Shown one piece after another: positions 11,033 to 22,740 of a stretch of 64,000 nt of DNA. How positions within the stretch are numbered: position 1 is the first letter of the stretch; each line of letters begins with the position of its first letter. The stretch covers positions 1-64,000 of the forward strand of contig QANY01004052.1 of assembly GCA_003255025.1 (NCBI GenBank), given 5' to 3'. The stretch is from Datisca glomerata (Eukaryota > Streptophyta > Magnoliopsida > Cucurbitales > Datiscaceae). The notes under the pieces were generated by a model, which was given only the letters and a program-made list of their open reading frames with translations, did not search any database and was not told the origin of the DNA. The translations under genes were made by a program, and so were the position numbers.

Positions 11033-12939
11033 TTAATCAGAGCTTCTAACAGAAAAGAAATCAATGAATTGAACACCACCAGCCTTACTATGGTGCCTAT
11101 TAGCATCTTGATTTACTTCCTCCTCTTCTTTTCTTGAATGATCTATTACTTCACTTCCATTGGAGTCTGTATTTACTTGAAGAAAATCATAAAACTCCAA
11201 CCGCTGATTCTTATCTGCAGTTCAAAAATACACATTTATAAGAAAAAGGCTTATATAATTATTGGTACAAAATTCAAGGAATATTTAAAGAGAAATTAAT
11301 CAGCTATAGGTTTAAATTAATATATTTAGTAAATATTTGGACTTAGTTTCAATTCATGAGTTTATTGTTGCGTTAGAAATATCGGTGACTCTGATGTAGG
11401 CTATAAATTAGCAAAGATTTTGAAGATTAATTATATTTTTAAATATATATATATATATATATATATGTTTGTGATTTTTAAAATTTTAGTTATAGTTATG
11501 TGTTTTCTTGTTCATGATTTAGGGTTTAAACTGAAAAACAAAGACCAATATATTGTAGTATAATTTTATATGTTTTAATTAGTATTAGAGTTTTTTAAGC
11601 CTTTAAATAGACTCCCATGGTGTAATCTAAAAGTGAGACCTGATTAATAAAATTTTGAGATTTTTCTCTAACCATTTTCCAAACTAAAAAACAAAGTCCA
11701 ATATAAGGAAATTTATGTCTGTTTTTCTAGTATTTGTGCGCTGATCAACATATCTTCCGTACGCGTCTTTCACATTGAAATTAAATCATTTTCCTAGGAT
11801 TAACTTCTGAGAAGATTCATTTTTCGTGTATTCATAGCCAAACATTGCCCAAAAATGAAAAAGTGTTACTGATTACTTATAAATGTTTTGAAAATTCTAA
11901 TATAGCACTCAAGAACTTGAGAGTGGATAACAAATTTATAGAAATTTGTTAGACGAAGAAAAGATAATGGACATTACCTTCAAGCATTGTCGTACAAGAA
12001 CTTCGAGTCTCAAATTGAAATTCTTTGTGAAATAGGGTTCTTGTGTACGGATACTCGAATCTTCGACTTATCTTCTTGCCAACAAACAAAGAAACAACGG
12101 GAGGCCTCCCATCACAATTTATCATATGGACGTCTTGTTTATTAGGGACTGATTTATGCTCACTGATAAGGGTTTGAGCAGCCCTTTTAGCATAAAGCTT
12201 AGACCTTTCCCTACACCTTCTTGCCATGATAACATGCCAATGATTTTTCACGGCATTATCAGTACGACCAGGGAATAGCCTCGCAATCACCGCCCATCGG
12301 TTCCCATGAATTCGATGAGAAGCCAAAAGCCTCTCTTCTTCCTCTTCTGTAAAAGGGCTTCTATTTATCCTTGGATCTAATTGATTGAACCATCTCAACC
12401 TACAACTCTTCCCTAATTCAAACATTGCATTTATATTAGTTAATACTTCTCTCAGTAATTATACGTATCATGTATGTACATATTATACCCACATGTGTAT
12501 CCATATATGTAAGTATGTAAATAAACCCTAGCTCTAGCTTTTTTTCTTTTTAGGAACAAAACAACCATCATTAACCGTCACACCTGAGTGAGGTATTAAG
12601 AACACCTTCCCTATATGGTACTTAAGGTTTTTTTGTTCTTCTCATTCTTCCTTGGTTTTGCTGTTATCGGATGAGACTAATACATGGTAGTATTTAGGTC
12701 ATCAGATCATGACACATAAATTGTATGATATAAAAATCCACCTTTTTCATGAAATTATAATGGTGATAGTATCATAGAACAACCCATATGAAGGAAAAAG
12801 GTGAGGATACAATAAGATAATAACCTGATCTTCCTTGGAGCTTTTCAGCTATGGCGTTCCAGTTATGAGGACCATAACGTTCAACAAGCTCCCTAAGCTT
12901 CTCATCTTCAGCAGGCCTCCAATGGCCTCTGGTACACAT
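11033..12939 (-). CDS. R2R3-MYB transcription factor, MYB52/MYB54 group (subgroup 21)
   Basis: Three exons, complement of 12825-12939, 11978-12412 and 11033-11214, joined in phase across GT-AG borders, give 243 aa and a stop. The start [15 protein letters not shown] is the family's usual N-terminus. R2 has W7, W27 and W46; R3 has F59 in place of the first Trp, plus W78 and W97, the regular MYB spacing. [19 protein letters not shown] and [19 protein letters not shown] are diagnostic of the MYB52/54/56/69/105/117 group. The C-terminus carries FIDFF (233-237), matching the group's FIDFLGVG-like ending. It is expected to be a nuclear DNA-binding regulator; group members act in secondary-wall, organ-boundary and seed-coat programmes. 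Which of these applies here is inference. The gene is intact: no stop or frameshift was seen. Confidence 0.95.
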
Positions 12940-13039
12940 GATCTTTAAACCTTTTTATGGATCAAAACTACAACAAACCAAAGAGATAGTTTTCTTCCTT
13001 TTTTTCTTTATTTCTTTTCTTTTGAAACCCTAATACCAA

Positions 13040-13200
13040 TTATATGGGGGGAGAGAGAGAGAAGAAAGAAGGAAAAGGAATGAAGGTGGAGAGAGAAAGG
13101 ATGAGTTAGAGAAGGATAATATATATATAAAAAAAGGGAAAAGGGAGAAAAATAAAAGGAAGTACTTTCCGTTAGAGAGTGGGAGAGGTTTGGACAGACC
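13040..13200 (-). promoter_or_regulatory. Putative MYB promoter / CT-rich 5' leader
   Basis: Read on the minus strand, the 260 bp before the MYB start codon are CT-rich (CTCTCTCTC, TTTCTCTCTCC), a common feature of plant core promoters and leaders. A TATA-like TTATATATATATTATCC lies at 13115-13131, about 180 bp before the ATG. No transcription start can be shown from sequence alone. Confidence 0.35.
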
Positions 13201-13281
13201 TTGCACACCTGAGATTGATGCAACGTCCTGGCTAACTATTTTTAACACTTTTTATAAGTAATCTATTTGTGTTACATATAT

Positions 13282-13282
13282 T

Positions 13283-13342
<60 letters not shown>
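13282..13342. repeat. (GA)n microsatellite
   Basis: About 60 bp of AG dinucleotides with one AAAG interruption near 13294, upstream of the MYB gene. A short open frame runs through it (poly Arg-Glu); that frame is an effect of the repeat. Confidence 0.95.
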
Positions 13343-13348
<6 letters not shown>

Positions 13349-13602
13349 TGGAAGAGTGAAATTTTGTTCTGCTTTCAACGTCCTTAATTCCAAGTTTCTA
13401 ACCTACAGTCCTCTACTTTATAACCCAACTTACTATTTTGCTTTATACATGCTTCCTTGTTTAGTAAGCGCATTTAGAAAAACATAATAGCAAAATAAAT
13501 GGGTAATAGCATGACCAATATATCATTATAATTACAACATAAATACTATTTGATTTCGTTGACCTCAACTATAAAATTTTAGAGGTAATTTAGGTTGTTT
13601 AT

Positions 13603-13764
13603 TCTTGTATTCTTAGAGTTTGGATCTTAGAAATATACATATACACACGTGTGCGCATCCACACACACTTATATATATATATATATATATATATATAAGT
13701 GTGTGTGGATGCGCACACGTGTGTATATGTATATTTCTAAGATCCAAACTCTAAGAATACAAGA
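13603..13764. repeat. Perfect 162-bp palindrome with a (TA)n centre
   Basis: The bases 13603-13683 are the exact reverse complement of 13684-13764 as far as I can read: TTAGAGTTTGGATC on the left mirrors GATCCAAACTCTAA on the right, and GTGTGCGCATCCACACACAC mirrors GTGTGTGTGGATGCGCACAC. The centre is a run of TA. An ambiguous base (N) follows at 13765, exactly where the symmetry ends. Confidence 0.9.
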
Positions 13765-13765
13765 N

Positions 13766-14730
13766 GTTGTAAGCTTTTGTGTTTGGAATTGATGATCACT
13801 TGAATCATTTTTTAATCAATATTGTCTCAGGTGTATCCCGAACTCGGTATCGCTCATTATCATTGAACCTCACATATGGAAACATAAGTTAGACCCGGAA
13901 TGTTGATGCAAGGGTTTCAACTTGACTCATACTTTAATGAAATTGTTGGATTAGGGTGAAATTAGCTATTTGGAGTAGTATTATAAAAAATTTCAATTGG
14001 GGTAAAATGTATTTTGGACCTTAAAAGTTTAGCCTCCCAACTTAAAAATTATTAGAAAGTAAAATCTTCCTCAAACGTCTGCTTCTGTGAGACATTGTAG
14101 AACAGCCTTAGTGATCTCGAATTATAATGTGATCTCAAATTATATTCTTTAATGTATTAAAGTACTTTCAAGAAAAACACCCTTTAAAAAAGTTGACAGC
14201 AGTAAAAACTTCAAGAATCAAATTGACAAGAACGAGCAAAAATTTAAATATGGACTAAAATGTATTTTATCTAATAATACATATATTTTTTTACAAAAGG
14301 GATTTATGGTTAGGAGAAAAGGGTTTGGTTGGTAATATAGTTAGAGAAAATGACATGTACCTGTACGTATAATAGAGGTGTTTCAGGTTTGGATCACCTT
14401 TCAGACCTAACAATTTATTTCAATATCGGCTGCAAGCCTTATTACTGCACGTGGAGACTCGGACATTCCTCCCTCTATCAAGTATATCACCTTCCGTTTC
14501 TAGTCAAATGTCAGTTGTGCTATAAGTTACGTCACTCATTGCTGGTCTTAGCATATACACTAATACATACAATAATGTTTTTAGGAAGGTTCAGAGCTTA
14601 GTTCGGCTCTTTTTTTTTACATGTCGAACCGAACCAAAGTTTTGAGTTGTCAAGATTGTCGAATTGAAATGAATCGTGATTTAAAAATAAATTGAATTGA
14701 AGTGAACTGAATCCTGAGATTTCCACAGGA
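13766..14730. other. Intergenic, with a possible hAT end scrap
   Basis: No gene seen. At about 14573-14720 the text AGGAAGGTTCAGAG..TTCGGCTC..CGAACCGAACCAAAG resembles a subterminal hAT end, but the opposite end was not found. It abuts the copia LTR at 14731. Confidence 0.4.
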
Positions 14731-15050
14731 TATAAAGAAAGGAAGAAGTAGAATTGAACGGAGACTAAAATCAAAGGCTTAATTCTCATTACAACACAGC
14801 ATATGTATAGACATGGACAAATAGAGATTAAGAGCAACTAATTAAGCAAAGGCAATTAGTTACAATTGATGATTAAGGAACATGTGTACTCTTATTCTCT
14901 TTCATTACTGCACAAAGAATAATCTCCATAACTGTTTCTGATGTGTAATGATGAGGAGAAGATTTGCTGAGGCGGCCATGCACATGTGAAGATTTGCTGC
15001 AACAGGAGAGCCATGCACATTACTCGAGCTCTTCTTCTTCAATCCTAACA
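14731..15050 (-). repeat. 3' LTR of the reverse copia
   Basis: About 320 bp, collinear with 19480-19888 but lacking a stretch that corresponds to roughly 19775-19835. Shared blocks include GGCAATTAGTT, ATGATTAA(G)GAACATGTG, AAAGAATAATCTCCATAAC and CAACAGGAGAGCCA. Confidence 0.8.
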
Positions 15051-15349
15051 ACCCTTGTCAAACTCATGTGGGTGTCACTCACATGAAACTTGCCTTCAAA
15101 ATATTGATATTGTGCTCCAAAGAGAAGTTTAGAAGGAGATCAGCTATGAGATCTTGAGAGGAAACATACATGATCTCAAGGGTCTTGGACAACACTTATT
15201 CTCTTACAAAGTGAAGATCTATTTATATATGTTTAATTCGAGCATGAGAAACATGACTAGATGCAACAGAGGTTGCATGTTCATTGCCAGACCTAATAAT
15301 AGGGGTAGTTTGATGTGTAATGTGCATTTCTTTAAAGAGAGACTATATC

Positions 15350-18300
15350 CATGTAATTTCTGCTACAGCATGTGCTAGAGCTCGATACTCACTCTCAGTA
15401 TTGGACCTGGCAATCATATATTATCTCTTTGAAGACCAAGAAACCAAACTAAAGCCAAGGAAGATGGCATAACCACAAGTGGATCTTCTGTCATTGAGAC
15501 AGCTAGCCCAGTCTGCACCTATGAAGGGTGAGAGTGAGAAAGTAGGGCTTCTTATACATGCAGGCCTTCTTGGGTGCTCTTTAAGTATCTTAAGAGAATC
15601 TTACATGCATTCCAATGTAAAGAGGTAGAATAGTGGAGGAACTGACTAAGCTTATTGACAATGTAGGCTTTTTCAGGTCTTGTTACAATTAACTATTGGA
15701 GGGCCTCAATCAAGCTCTTATCGGAGCAAGGTCTGAGAGAGGATCACCAATGGGCTTTGAGAACTTAATGGAAGTTGTCGCGGGGGAAGTGTAGGGCTTA
15801 GTATCGAGCATGTGATATATGTGCAATGGTTCATAAACATACTTAGACTGACAGAGATGTAAACCAGTTGAGGTCTTTATCACTGATATTCCTAGGAAGT
15901 GATGTAGAGTCCCAAAATCCTTGAGAGAAAAAGAGTTGTTTTCATCAGTTATAAGCTGAAATATATAGATGGAACCACTACATGTAATGATGATATCATC
16001 TACATACACCAAAAAATACATTGTCCTAGAATTTTGATGTATTATGAAGATAGAGGTAATTAAAATAGATGTTTTGAAGGCTTCTTAAGGAGAGTAACCC
16101 AGAGCATGTCATATCAGGCTTTATGTGCATGTTTGAGCCTATATAAAGCTTTGTGAAGTTGGTACACATGCTTGGGTTTGTGTGTCAATGAAGCCTATTT
16201 TTTATGTGTCATGTAAATTATTTCTAAGATACTTACATGTAAGAAGGAATTATTGACATCAAGATACCTTAAGGACCACTCCATAGTTAGGGCCAGGATG
16301 AGAATGATTATAACCGCGACAAGTTTTGCAACATGGTTGAATGTCTCTAGGAAATCCAGACCAGGGTTTGGTGTAAATCCTTAGCTACAAGTCTTGCTTT
16401 AAATCTGTGTGTTTGGTCATCAGGGAGAAGGTTTGAGCTTATATACCCACTTTTTTCCAATGACATTCATGGTGGGATGGAGTGAGACTAAGTATCATGT
16501 CTTGTTATGTATTATGGCCAGAAACTCTTCTTTCATAGCATATTTCCATTGAGGATTGGTCAAGGTCGCCTTTAGTAGACAGAGGCTCAGTTGGGGTAGG
16601 GAGGGATTTTATGAGTGGTGAGACAGATCTTTGGTTTGAAAACTTAATTTTTGAACCTACTGGCCATGGTATGGGTGTTGGTGTAATGTGAGGAGGTATG
16701 TGGGTTGAGTGAGGCTTGAGTTTTTGTTTGGGTGCCTGCAAGATTGTTAGGAGAAGTAGAAAAGGGACTTGAATTAGAAAGTGAGGAGTCTGTTAGGATG
16801 TTGTGTTATGAACTAGTTGTTCCTATGAAGTAGAGGTAGCAGAGAAACTTGTGATGAGAGGAATCGGCCAAGATGGCAAAGAACTTGCGGGGTTAGTTGT
16901 TGAGACAGTATTAGACATGAAGCCATGTTGGAAAGGAAAGTAATTTCCATCAAAAATTACATTGATAGTAGTGTAAACTTTGCTAGAGGAGTATAAATAG
17001 AGGTAACATTTTTTCAAATGAAAGTAACCTAGAAACACACATAGTGAGGACCTGTATTCAATTTTGTGTCTGTTATAGGGCCTAAAATGTGGGAAGCAAG
17101 CACTACCAGAGACTCTGAGAAAGGTATAATTAGGTGGTGATGAAACAAGGTTGGTAGGGTGAAATGTTAAAGAGGACTGTTGTTGGTAACCTGTTTATGA
17201 GATAGTTGTTGTTTGGAGAGCATACCACCGAAATTGCAGTGGCATGAAGGCTTGAGATAGGAGAGCAAGTCATGTTTCTACCACATGTCTGTGTTTTCTC
17301 TCTGCTACGTCATTTTGATGGTGAGTATGAGGACATATATGCCTAAAATGTATCCTACAAGATTGCAAAAAGATAGCAAAGGGTCTATATTCCCCACCTC
17401 AGTCAGATTGAAAACTCTTTATAGTACTGCTAATATGGTTCTCCATAAGTTTTTTTGAAATATTGAAACACAAATAGAGCTTCAGACTTGAGTTTAATGG
17501 GGTATATTCAGGTGAACCTTGTATCCACAAAGTGAATATAGCATCTATAACCACATGAAGTGACAGGTGTAGTACCTCAAATGTATGTGTGTATTAGCTC
17601 TAGATGTTTTAAACACCTGGATTGTGATAGGCTGGGGGTAAGTCTATGAATTTTCTCCTGTTGTCAAACATGACAAACACGTATGTTATCTTTATAGTGA
17701 GGTAGTTTAAATGAGTAAGTATTATATCAGTGATCTTTTGATAAGGACGGCCAAGTTTCATAGGCCACAATGCAGTATGCTTAGGTTTTTGATAAATTAG
17801 AGTAGTCATAGACACAGTATGAGAGAAATTATTAACATAAGCTTTAGACAAAGTACAATTGCATTGATTTTCACTGTTATTTACATTCTAAAAGTTGGTA
17901 GTCCACTTAGGGGAAAAGGAAGAAGTACAAGACTATGGTTTGGAGGAAACTACTAGTATTAAAACCAGAAACATAATTTGAACTACTAACATTAAAACTA
18001 GATTCACAATTTGAACTAGTGTCATTATGGATAAACAAGTTACATTGCACAGCTTATGCCTTCTGCTTCCTAGGAACAAATAGCTCATAAAGTTCATCAT
18101 TAAGCCTCCCTCTCAGCAATGTAGTTCGTATGATTAGATCCTTCACAAGAAAAATGGATGAGCAAAATTCAACTAAAATTGGGGTTATCTTGGGTGAGTT
18201 TGGATATACTAGTCAAATTTTTTTCAGAACTCTAAGAACAGAATTTATGTTTAAAGGATACAAACATGTTGACATGATACTCTTTATTGGTATGTGAAAT

Positions 18301-19440
18301 AGCGAGTCTCTTATCATTACCCACTAACATTGTTTCATTCCCTTAATACTCATTTTTTATACCCATCTTACTAAAATCATTGGTGACATGGTGAATGGCA
18401 CCACTCTCTGTAAACCAGGGGCCTTCACTTTCAGTTTCAGACCTGGTAGCAAAGGAATGTGGACTATAAGGGCCTCATTATGATTGTCCAAAGGCATAAT
18501 TAGCTAGATTAGCTTGAGGTGTTGGTTGGTGATAGTTTTTCTCATACATGTGCCAACAGGTTGTAGCAGTATGTCCCTACTTGCTACAAACTTGATAAAT
18601 GACCATGTTATTGTTGAATCTTCCCATTTTACCAATTATGTCTCCTCTCTAGGAGTTGGGGTTTCGACCTTGGTAACCTCTATTAGGGTAATTTCAGGAG
18701 GGCCACTATTGTTGTTGTTGTTATGTTGACATAAACTTTATGTTGCCTATATTGTTTTCCAGGTGATGAGTTGTTGCTCTCATGTTCATTTATTTTTCTG
18801 CATTAAACTTTTGTAGTCTAGCCTTACGTATCAATAACATAGACTATACCTCTTCAATGATGAGATTATTGGATTTTGAGGTTATATTTAAAACCATTGG
18901 ATCAAATTTTGCTCCAAGTCTATCAAGAATGTGAAGAATAAGGTATTCCTCACTGATTAGGACTCATGCAGCAAGAAGATTGTTAGTCATGCTTCTTATG
19001 GCATCAAAGTAATCTGACATTCTCTTATCATCTTTTATGGATTTATGCAAAGAACTTTTCAATTCAAGGAGTTTTGCTCGAGACTTGTTAGCAAATGTCA
19101 TTTCTAGTCCAAACTAGAGGGTAGTTGATGTTTCAAACTGTAACACTAAACCAAGCACTTGATCACACATTGTTGACCTTAGCCATTAGAGTAAAAGCTG
19201 ATCATGTCTCAACCACTGCATATACTCAGGATTAGTTTATCCATATTTCAGTAATCGTGCAGGTACGGTAGCTGAATTAGTGATGAAGTATGTGAGTCAT
19301 GATCAATAATTACAGGTAACACCTGAGATTCTCGCAAGATATAACTATTCCTGTCAAGTTTAATTGACAAGATTGAGCATTTGGAAAAGAGATTAAGATC
19401 TACTCTCAGTCGTTGTGAGCTTTCTGGTTTGTCTAACTTT
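15350..19440 (-). pseudogene. copia gag-pol remnant
   Basis: Minus-strand fragments, all broken. RNase H near 15360-15560 (SEYRALAH, GADWAS); reverse transcriptase with YVDDIIIT at about 15990-16010, then FSLKDFGTLHHFLGI and LCQSKYVYEPL. Integrase tail near 16820-17040 (FLGYFHLKKCY, VYTTINVIFDGNYFPF) and its catalytic part near 17230-17420 (FQSDxGGEYRPF, CPHTHHQN-VAERKHRHVVET). A gag-like, Leu-rich region lies at about 18750-19440. Stops in every domain show loss of function. Polarity agrees with the LTRs and the primer site. Confidence 0.82.
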
Positions 19441-19460
19441 TAAGAAGAATGAGCAAGGGA

Positions 19461-19479
19461 ACCCGGATCTCTGATACCA
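19461..19479 (-). other. Primer binding site of the reverse copia
   Basis: Reads TGGTATCAGAGATCCGGGT on the minus strand, starting right after the 5' LTR. The first eleven bases equal the usual copia site complementary to initiator tRNA-Met. Confidence 0.85.
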
Positions 19480-19888
19480 ATAAAGGAAGTCAGAAGTAGT
19501 ATAATTGAATAAAGACTGAAATCAAATGCTTAATTCTCATTACAATACCAATTTCTTAACATAACGTATGTGTATGTGTGTTTATATATATATAAACATG
19601 GACAAAGATAGATTAAGATCAACTAATTAGGCAAAGGCAATTAGTTGTAAATGATGATTAAAGAACATGTGTAGTCTCCTCCTCTTTCATTACTACACAA
19701 AGAATAATCTCCATAACCATTTTTGACATGCAATGATGAGGAGAAGACTTGTTGAGGTGTCTATGCACACGTGAAGAGAGGGTGACAAGATACTGAAGTG
19801 GTAGAGAGTTGAACTCCATGCAGCAACATGTAGACTGCAACAGGAGAGCCAAACACACTACTGGAGCTCTTCTTCTTTAGTCCTAACA
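19480..19888 (-). repeat. 5' LTR of the reverse copia
   Basis: 409 bp, bounded by TGTTAGGACT at 19888 (minus strand) and by the primer site at 19479. It contains a TATATATATA stretch near 19583-19592. Confidence 0.8.
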
Positions 19889-20807
19889 GCCCTGATAACA
19901 AAAAAAATCTGAAATTTAAACACAGCAAACTTGAGATTTTTAACATAGTGAAGGGTTTTTAAGTAAAATTACAACATGAAAACTAAAAAGTATATCATGA
20001 ATACTAAAAGTACAATAGAAAAACTACTATATTACCGCTGACATGGTTTGATTATGTCATTTCAAGTCGATAATAGTTAACGGTAGATTAAGATTTACAT
20101 TATTTTAAGAGTTATTTAATATTTAATGTTAGTGCGACTAGCATAGTAATTTTTTAATTAAATATAAATATAATGGAGTGTACACATGTAGCAACATGAT
20201 TAAACCACTCAAATGTAAGGAGAGAGTCTTCTCATTAAGTTTATCCTAATCAAGTATTTTTTCAATCCGAATTAGCAATTAATTTCAAATGCAAAGATAT
20301 AGTTGATTATTTTACTTTACCATAAAGCGCAAACCAAATTATGGCGAAGGGCTAGCATCATTGTTATTTTTGTGTTGCTGATAATCCTTTTTCTCATTCC
20401 TTTTATGCAATTGTTTTGTTACAATAAAAACTTGCCATACCAATTGAAGCATTGGCTAAAAATCCTCACGGGATTAAGTGAAGAAAATAGTTGTGTTTAT
20501 ATTAGTACCATGTTACTGAACGCAATTTTCTTTATGAAATTGGGTGAATCTTGTACGTACAATAACATAAATTTCCATAAGAGATATATGCAGGTTCATT
20601 TGGATTAATATACTCTTTTCAATTTGAGTTAAGAAAAATGTATCGCTTTTGAAAAACTCAGAAATTTGTACTTCTAACCCATTAAACCTAATAAAAAGAT
20701 CTAAGCAAACTCTCTTTCGTAATCATTTCACTTTTTTCCTAATGCCATATCAAATCAAGGAAGGTGACAAATATCAACTTTACTATTTTTGCTTTCCTTT
20801 CCTGCTT
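19889..20807. other. Intergenic, no gene seen
   Basis: AT-rich. Short open frames (20303-20608 and 20649 onward) show no family resemblance and no splice or codon pattern that I trust. Confidence 0.5.
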
Positions 20808-21090
20808 CTTCAATCTTTTGTGCTTCTTCAATCTTCTTGTGCTTCTTCAATCTTCTTGTGCTTCTTGTTCTTCTTGTGCTTCTTGTGCTTCTTGTTCTTG
20901 TTGTGCTTCTTGTGCTTCTTGTTCTTGTTGTGCTTGTTGTTCTTGTTGTTCTTGTTGTTCTTGTTGTTCTTGTTGTTCTTGTTGTTCTTGTTGTTCTTGT
21001 TGTTCTTCTTGTTCTTCTTCTTCTTCTTGTTCTTCTTCTTCTTCTTCTTCTTCTTCTTCTTCTTCTTCTTCTTCTTCTTCTTCTTCTTCT
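20808..21090. repeat. Graded CTT / CTTGTT / CTTGTG microsatellite
   Basis: Left part built of TGTGCTTCTTC-like units, the middle of (TTGTTC)n hexamers at about 20933-21005, the right part of nearly pure (TTC)n to 21090. Open frames of 130-178 codons pass through it on the plus strand (Cys/Ser-rich, Leu/Val-rich and Phe/Leu-rich); they are by-products of the repeat. Confidence 0.95.
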
Positions 21091-21334
21091 CGTGTATGTT
21101 ACTTCAAGACCCTGTATTCATATTCTTTATCGAGACCTTACTCATTCTTCTTCAAACGAGATAGGATGGGTCTTTGTCTAGCATGTGGAGATCCCTCTGG
21201 ACATGCGTCCCCATTCTTCACCTATTTGAGGATGAAGAGCAGAAATAGACGAGCGAGGATGGGTCCCCGTAACACGAAAATAAGGAGTTTCCTCGCATAG
21301 GCTTTGCGCATATTGTCTTTAGAGTTTTTGCCAA

Positions 21335-22740
21335 GGAGTTTGAGTAATTGCATGCTCTTTATATAAACCGACAGCAACAAAGAATTTGAGTACTTGAAGG
21401 GTTCATAGTATTTTTCGACAACTTGAACCATTTAAGTAGTCACATGCTCTCTGTATAAATCACACAACATGAAACAAAATGACTATTTGAAGGGTTCAAG
21501 TAGTCATAAAATATTACTTGAACCATTCAAGTAGTTGTATCTAACTACATGAACCTTTCAAGTAGTGATTTTGATTCTGGAAGAAAAAAAATTACTTGAA
21601 GGGTTCACGTAGGTTTATTTGGCTACTTGAACCATTCAAGTAGTGATTTTGATTCTGAAAGTAAAAAAAATATTACTTAAAAGATTCAAGTAATTGTATC
21701 TGACTACTTGAACCCTACAAGCAGTACTTCTGATTCTGGAAGTAAAAAAAATTACTTGAAGGGTTAAAGTAGTTGTATGTGACTATTTAGACCCTTCAAG
21801 TAGTGATTTTAATTCTGAAAGTAAAAAAAATTAATTGAAGGGTTCAAGTAGTTGTATTTAACTACTTGTACCCTTCAAGTAGTGATTTTGATTCTGAAAA
21901 TAAAAAAAAATACTTGAAGAGTTCAAGTAGTTGTATCTGACTACTTGAACCCTTCAAGTAGTGATTTTGATTCTGAAAATAAAATATTACTTTAAGAGTT
22001 CGAGTAATTATATCTGACTACTTGAACCCTTAAAATAGTGATTTTGATTTTGAAAATCAAAAAAGCTATTCGAAGGGTTCAAGTAGTTGTATCTGACTAC
22101 TTGAACCCTTCAAGTAATGATTTTGATTGGAATTAAAAAATAATATTACTTGAAGGATTCAAGTAGTTGTAGTTAACTACTTGAACCCTTCAAGTAATAG
22201 TTTTGATTCTAGAAGTAAAAAAAATTACTTGAAGGGTTTAAGTAGTTGTATTTGACTACTTCAACCCTTCAACTAGTGATTTTGATTCTGAAAGTAAAAA
22301 ACAATAATAACTTGAAAGGTTAAAGTAGTTGTATCGGACTACTTGAACCCCTCAAGTAGTAATTTTGATTCTGAAAGTCAAACTTGAAGGGTTCAAGAAG
22401 TTTTATCTGACTATTTGAACCCTTCAAGTACTTAATTGTTTTGAATTCCAGAATCAAAATCACTACTTGAAGGGTTCAAGTAGTCAGATACAACTACTTG
22501 AACCCTTCAAGTACTTTTTTTACTGCCAGAATCAAAATCACTACTTGAAGGGTTCAAATAGTAAGATATAATTACTTAAACCCTTCAAGTAATATTTTTT
22601 TTACTTCCAAAATCAAAATCACTACTTGAAAGGTTCAAGTAGTCATATATAACTACTTGAACTATTCAGATAATTTTTTTTACTTCTAGAATCAAAATCA
22701 ATAATTGAAGGATTCAAGTAGTTTGTTATGAATACTTGTG
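21335..22740. repeat. Tandem array of ~80-bp compound-hairpin units with an orientation flip
   Basis: Each unit contains ACTACTTGAAGGGTTCAAGTA (10-bp perfect arms, GGG loop), a spacer of about 8 bases near TGTATCTG, then the reverse-complement hairpin with a CCC loop, and a linker like GTGATTTTGATTCTGAAAG plus an A run. About 11 units run in one direction from 21480 to 22420. At about 22430-22450 the order inverts and about four units follow with CCAGAATCAAAATCACTAC linkers. Two divergent units with another linker (CATGCTCT..TATAAA) lie at the left edge (21335-21480). The unit occurs once more at 47523-47574. Confidence 0.92.

Larger units (their letters stand above)
14731..19888 (-). mobile_element. 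Decayed Ty1/copia retrotransposon, reverse orientation
   Basis: Related terminal repeats at 14731-15050 (3' LTR) and 19480-19888 (5' LTR); on the minus strand both start TGTTAGGA(C/T)T(A/G)AAGAAGAAGAGCTC. A tRNA-Met-type primer site (TGGTATCAGAGATCCGGGT) follows the 5' LTR on the minus strand at 19461-19479. Between them, gag, integrase, RT and RNase H fragments run on the minus strand in copia order. The LTRs differ by many substitutions and an indel of about 80-90 bp, so this is an old insertion. Confidence 0.88.

Noticed and set aside
13008..13248. Minus-strand Ser/Phe/Leu-rich open frames upstream of the MYB start
   Set aside because: They lie in the CT-rich leader/promoter of the MYB gene and have biased low-complexity composition.
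20649..21300. Open frames of 130-178 codons (Cys/Ser-, Leu/Val- or Phe-rich) across the CTT tract
   Set aside because: All three frames of one strand stay open only because the microsatellite lacks stop codons; no conserved domain, and the composition follows the repeat.
21335..22740. CRISPR-like regular repeats
   Set aside because: Units are contiguous with decaying linkers rather than unique spacers, and the surrounding genes are eukaryotic.
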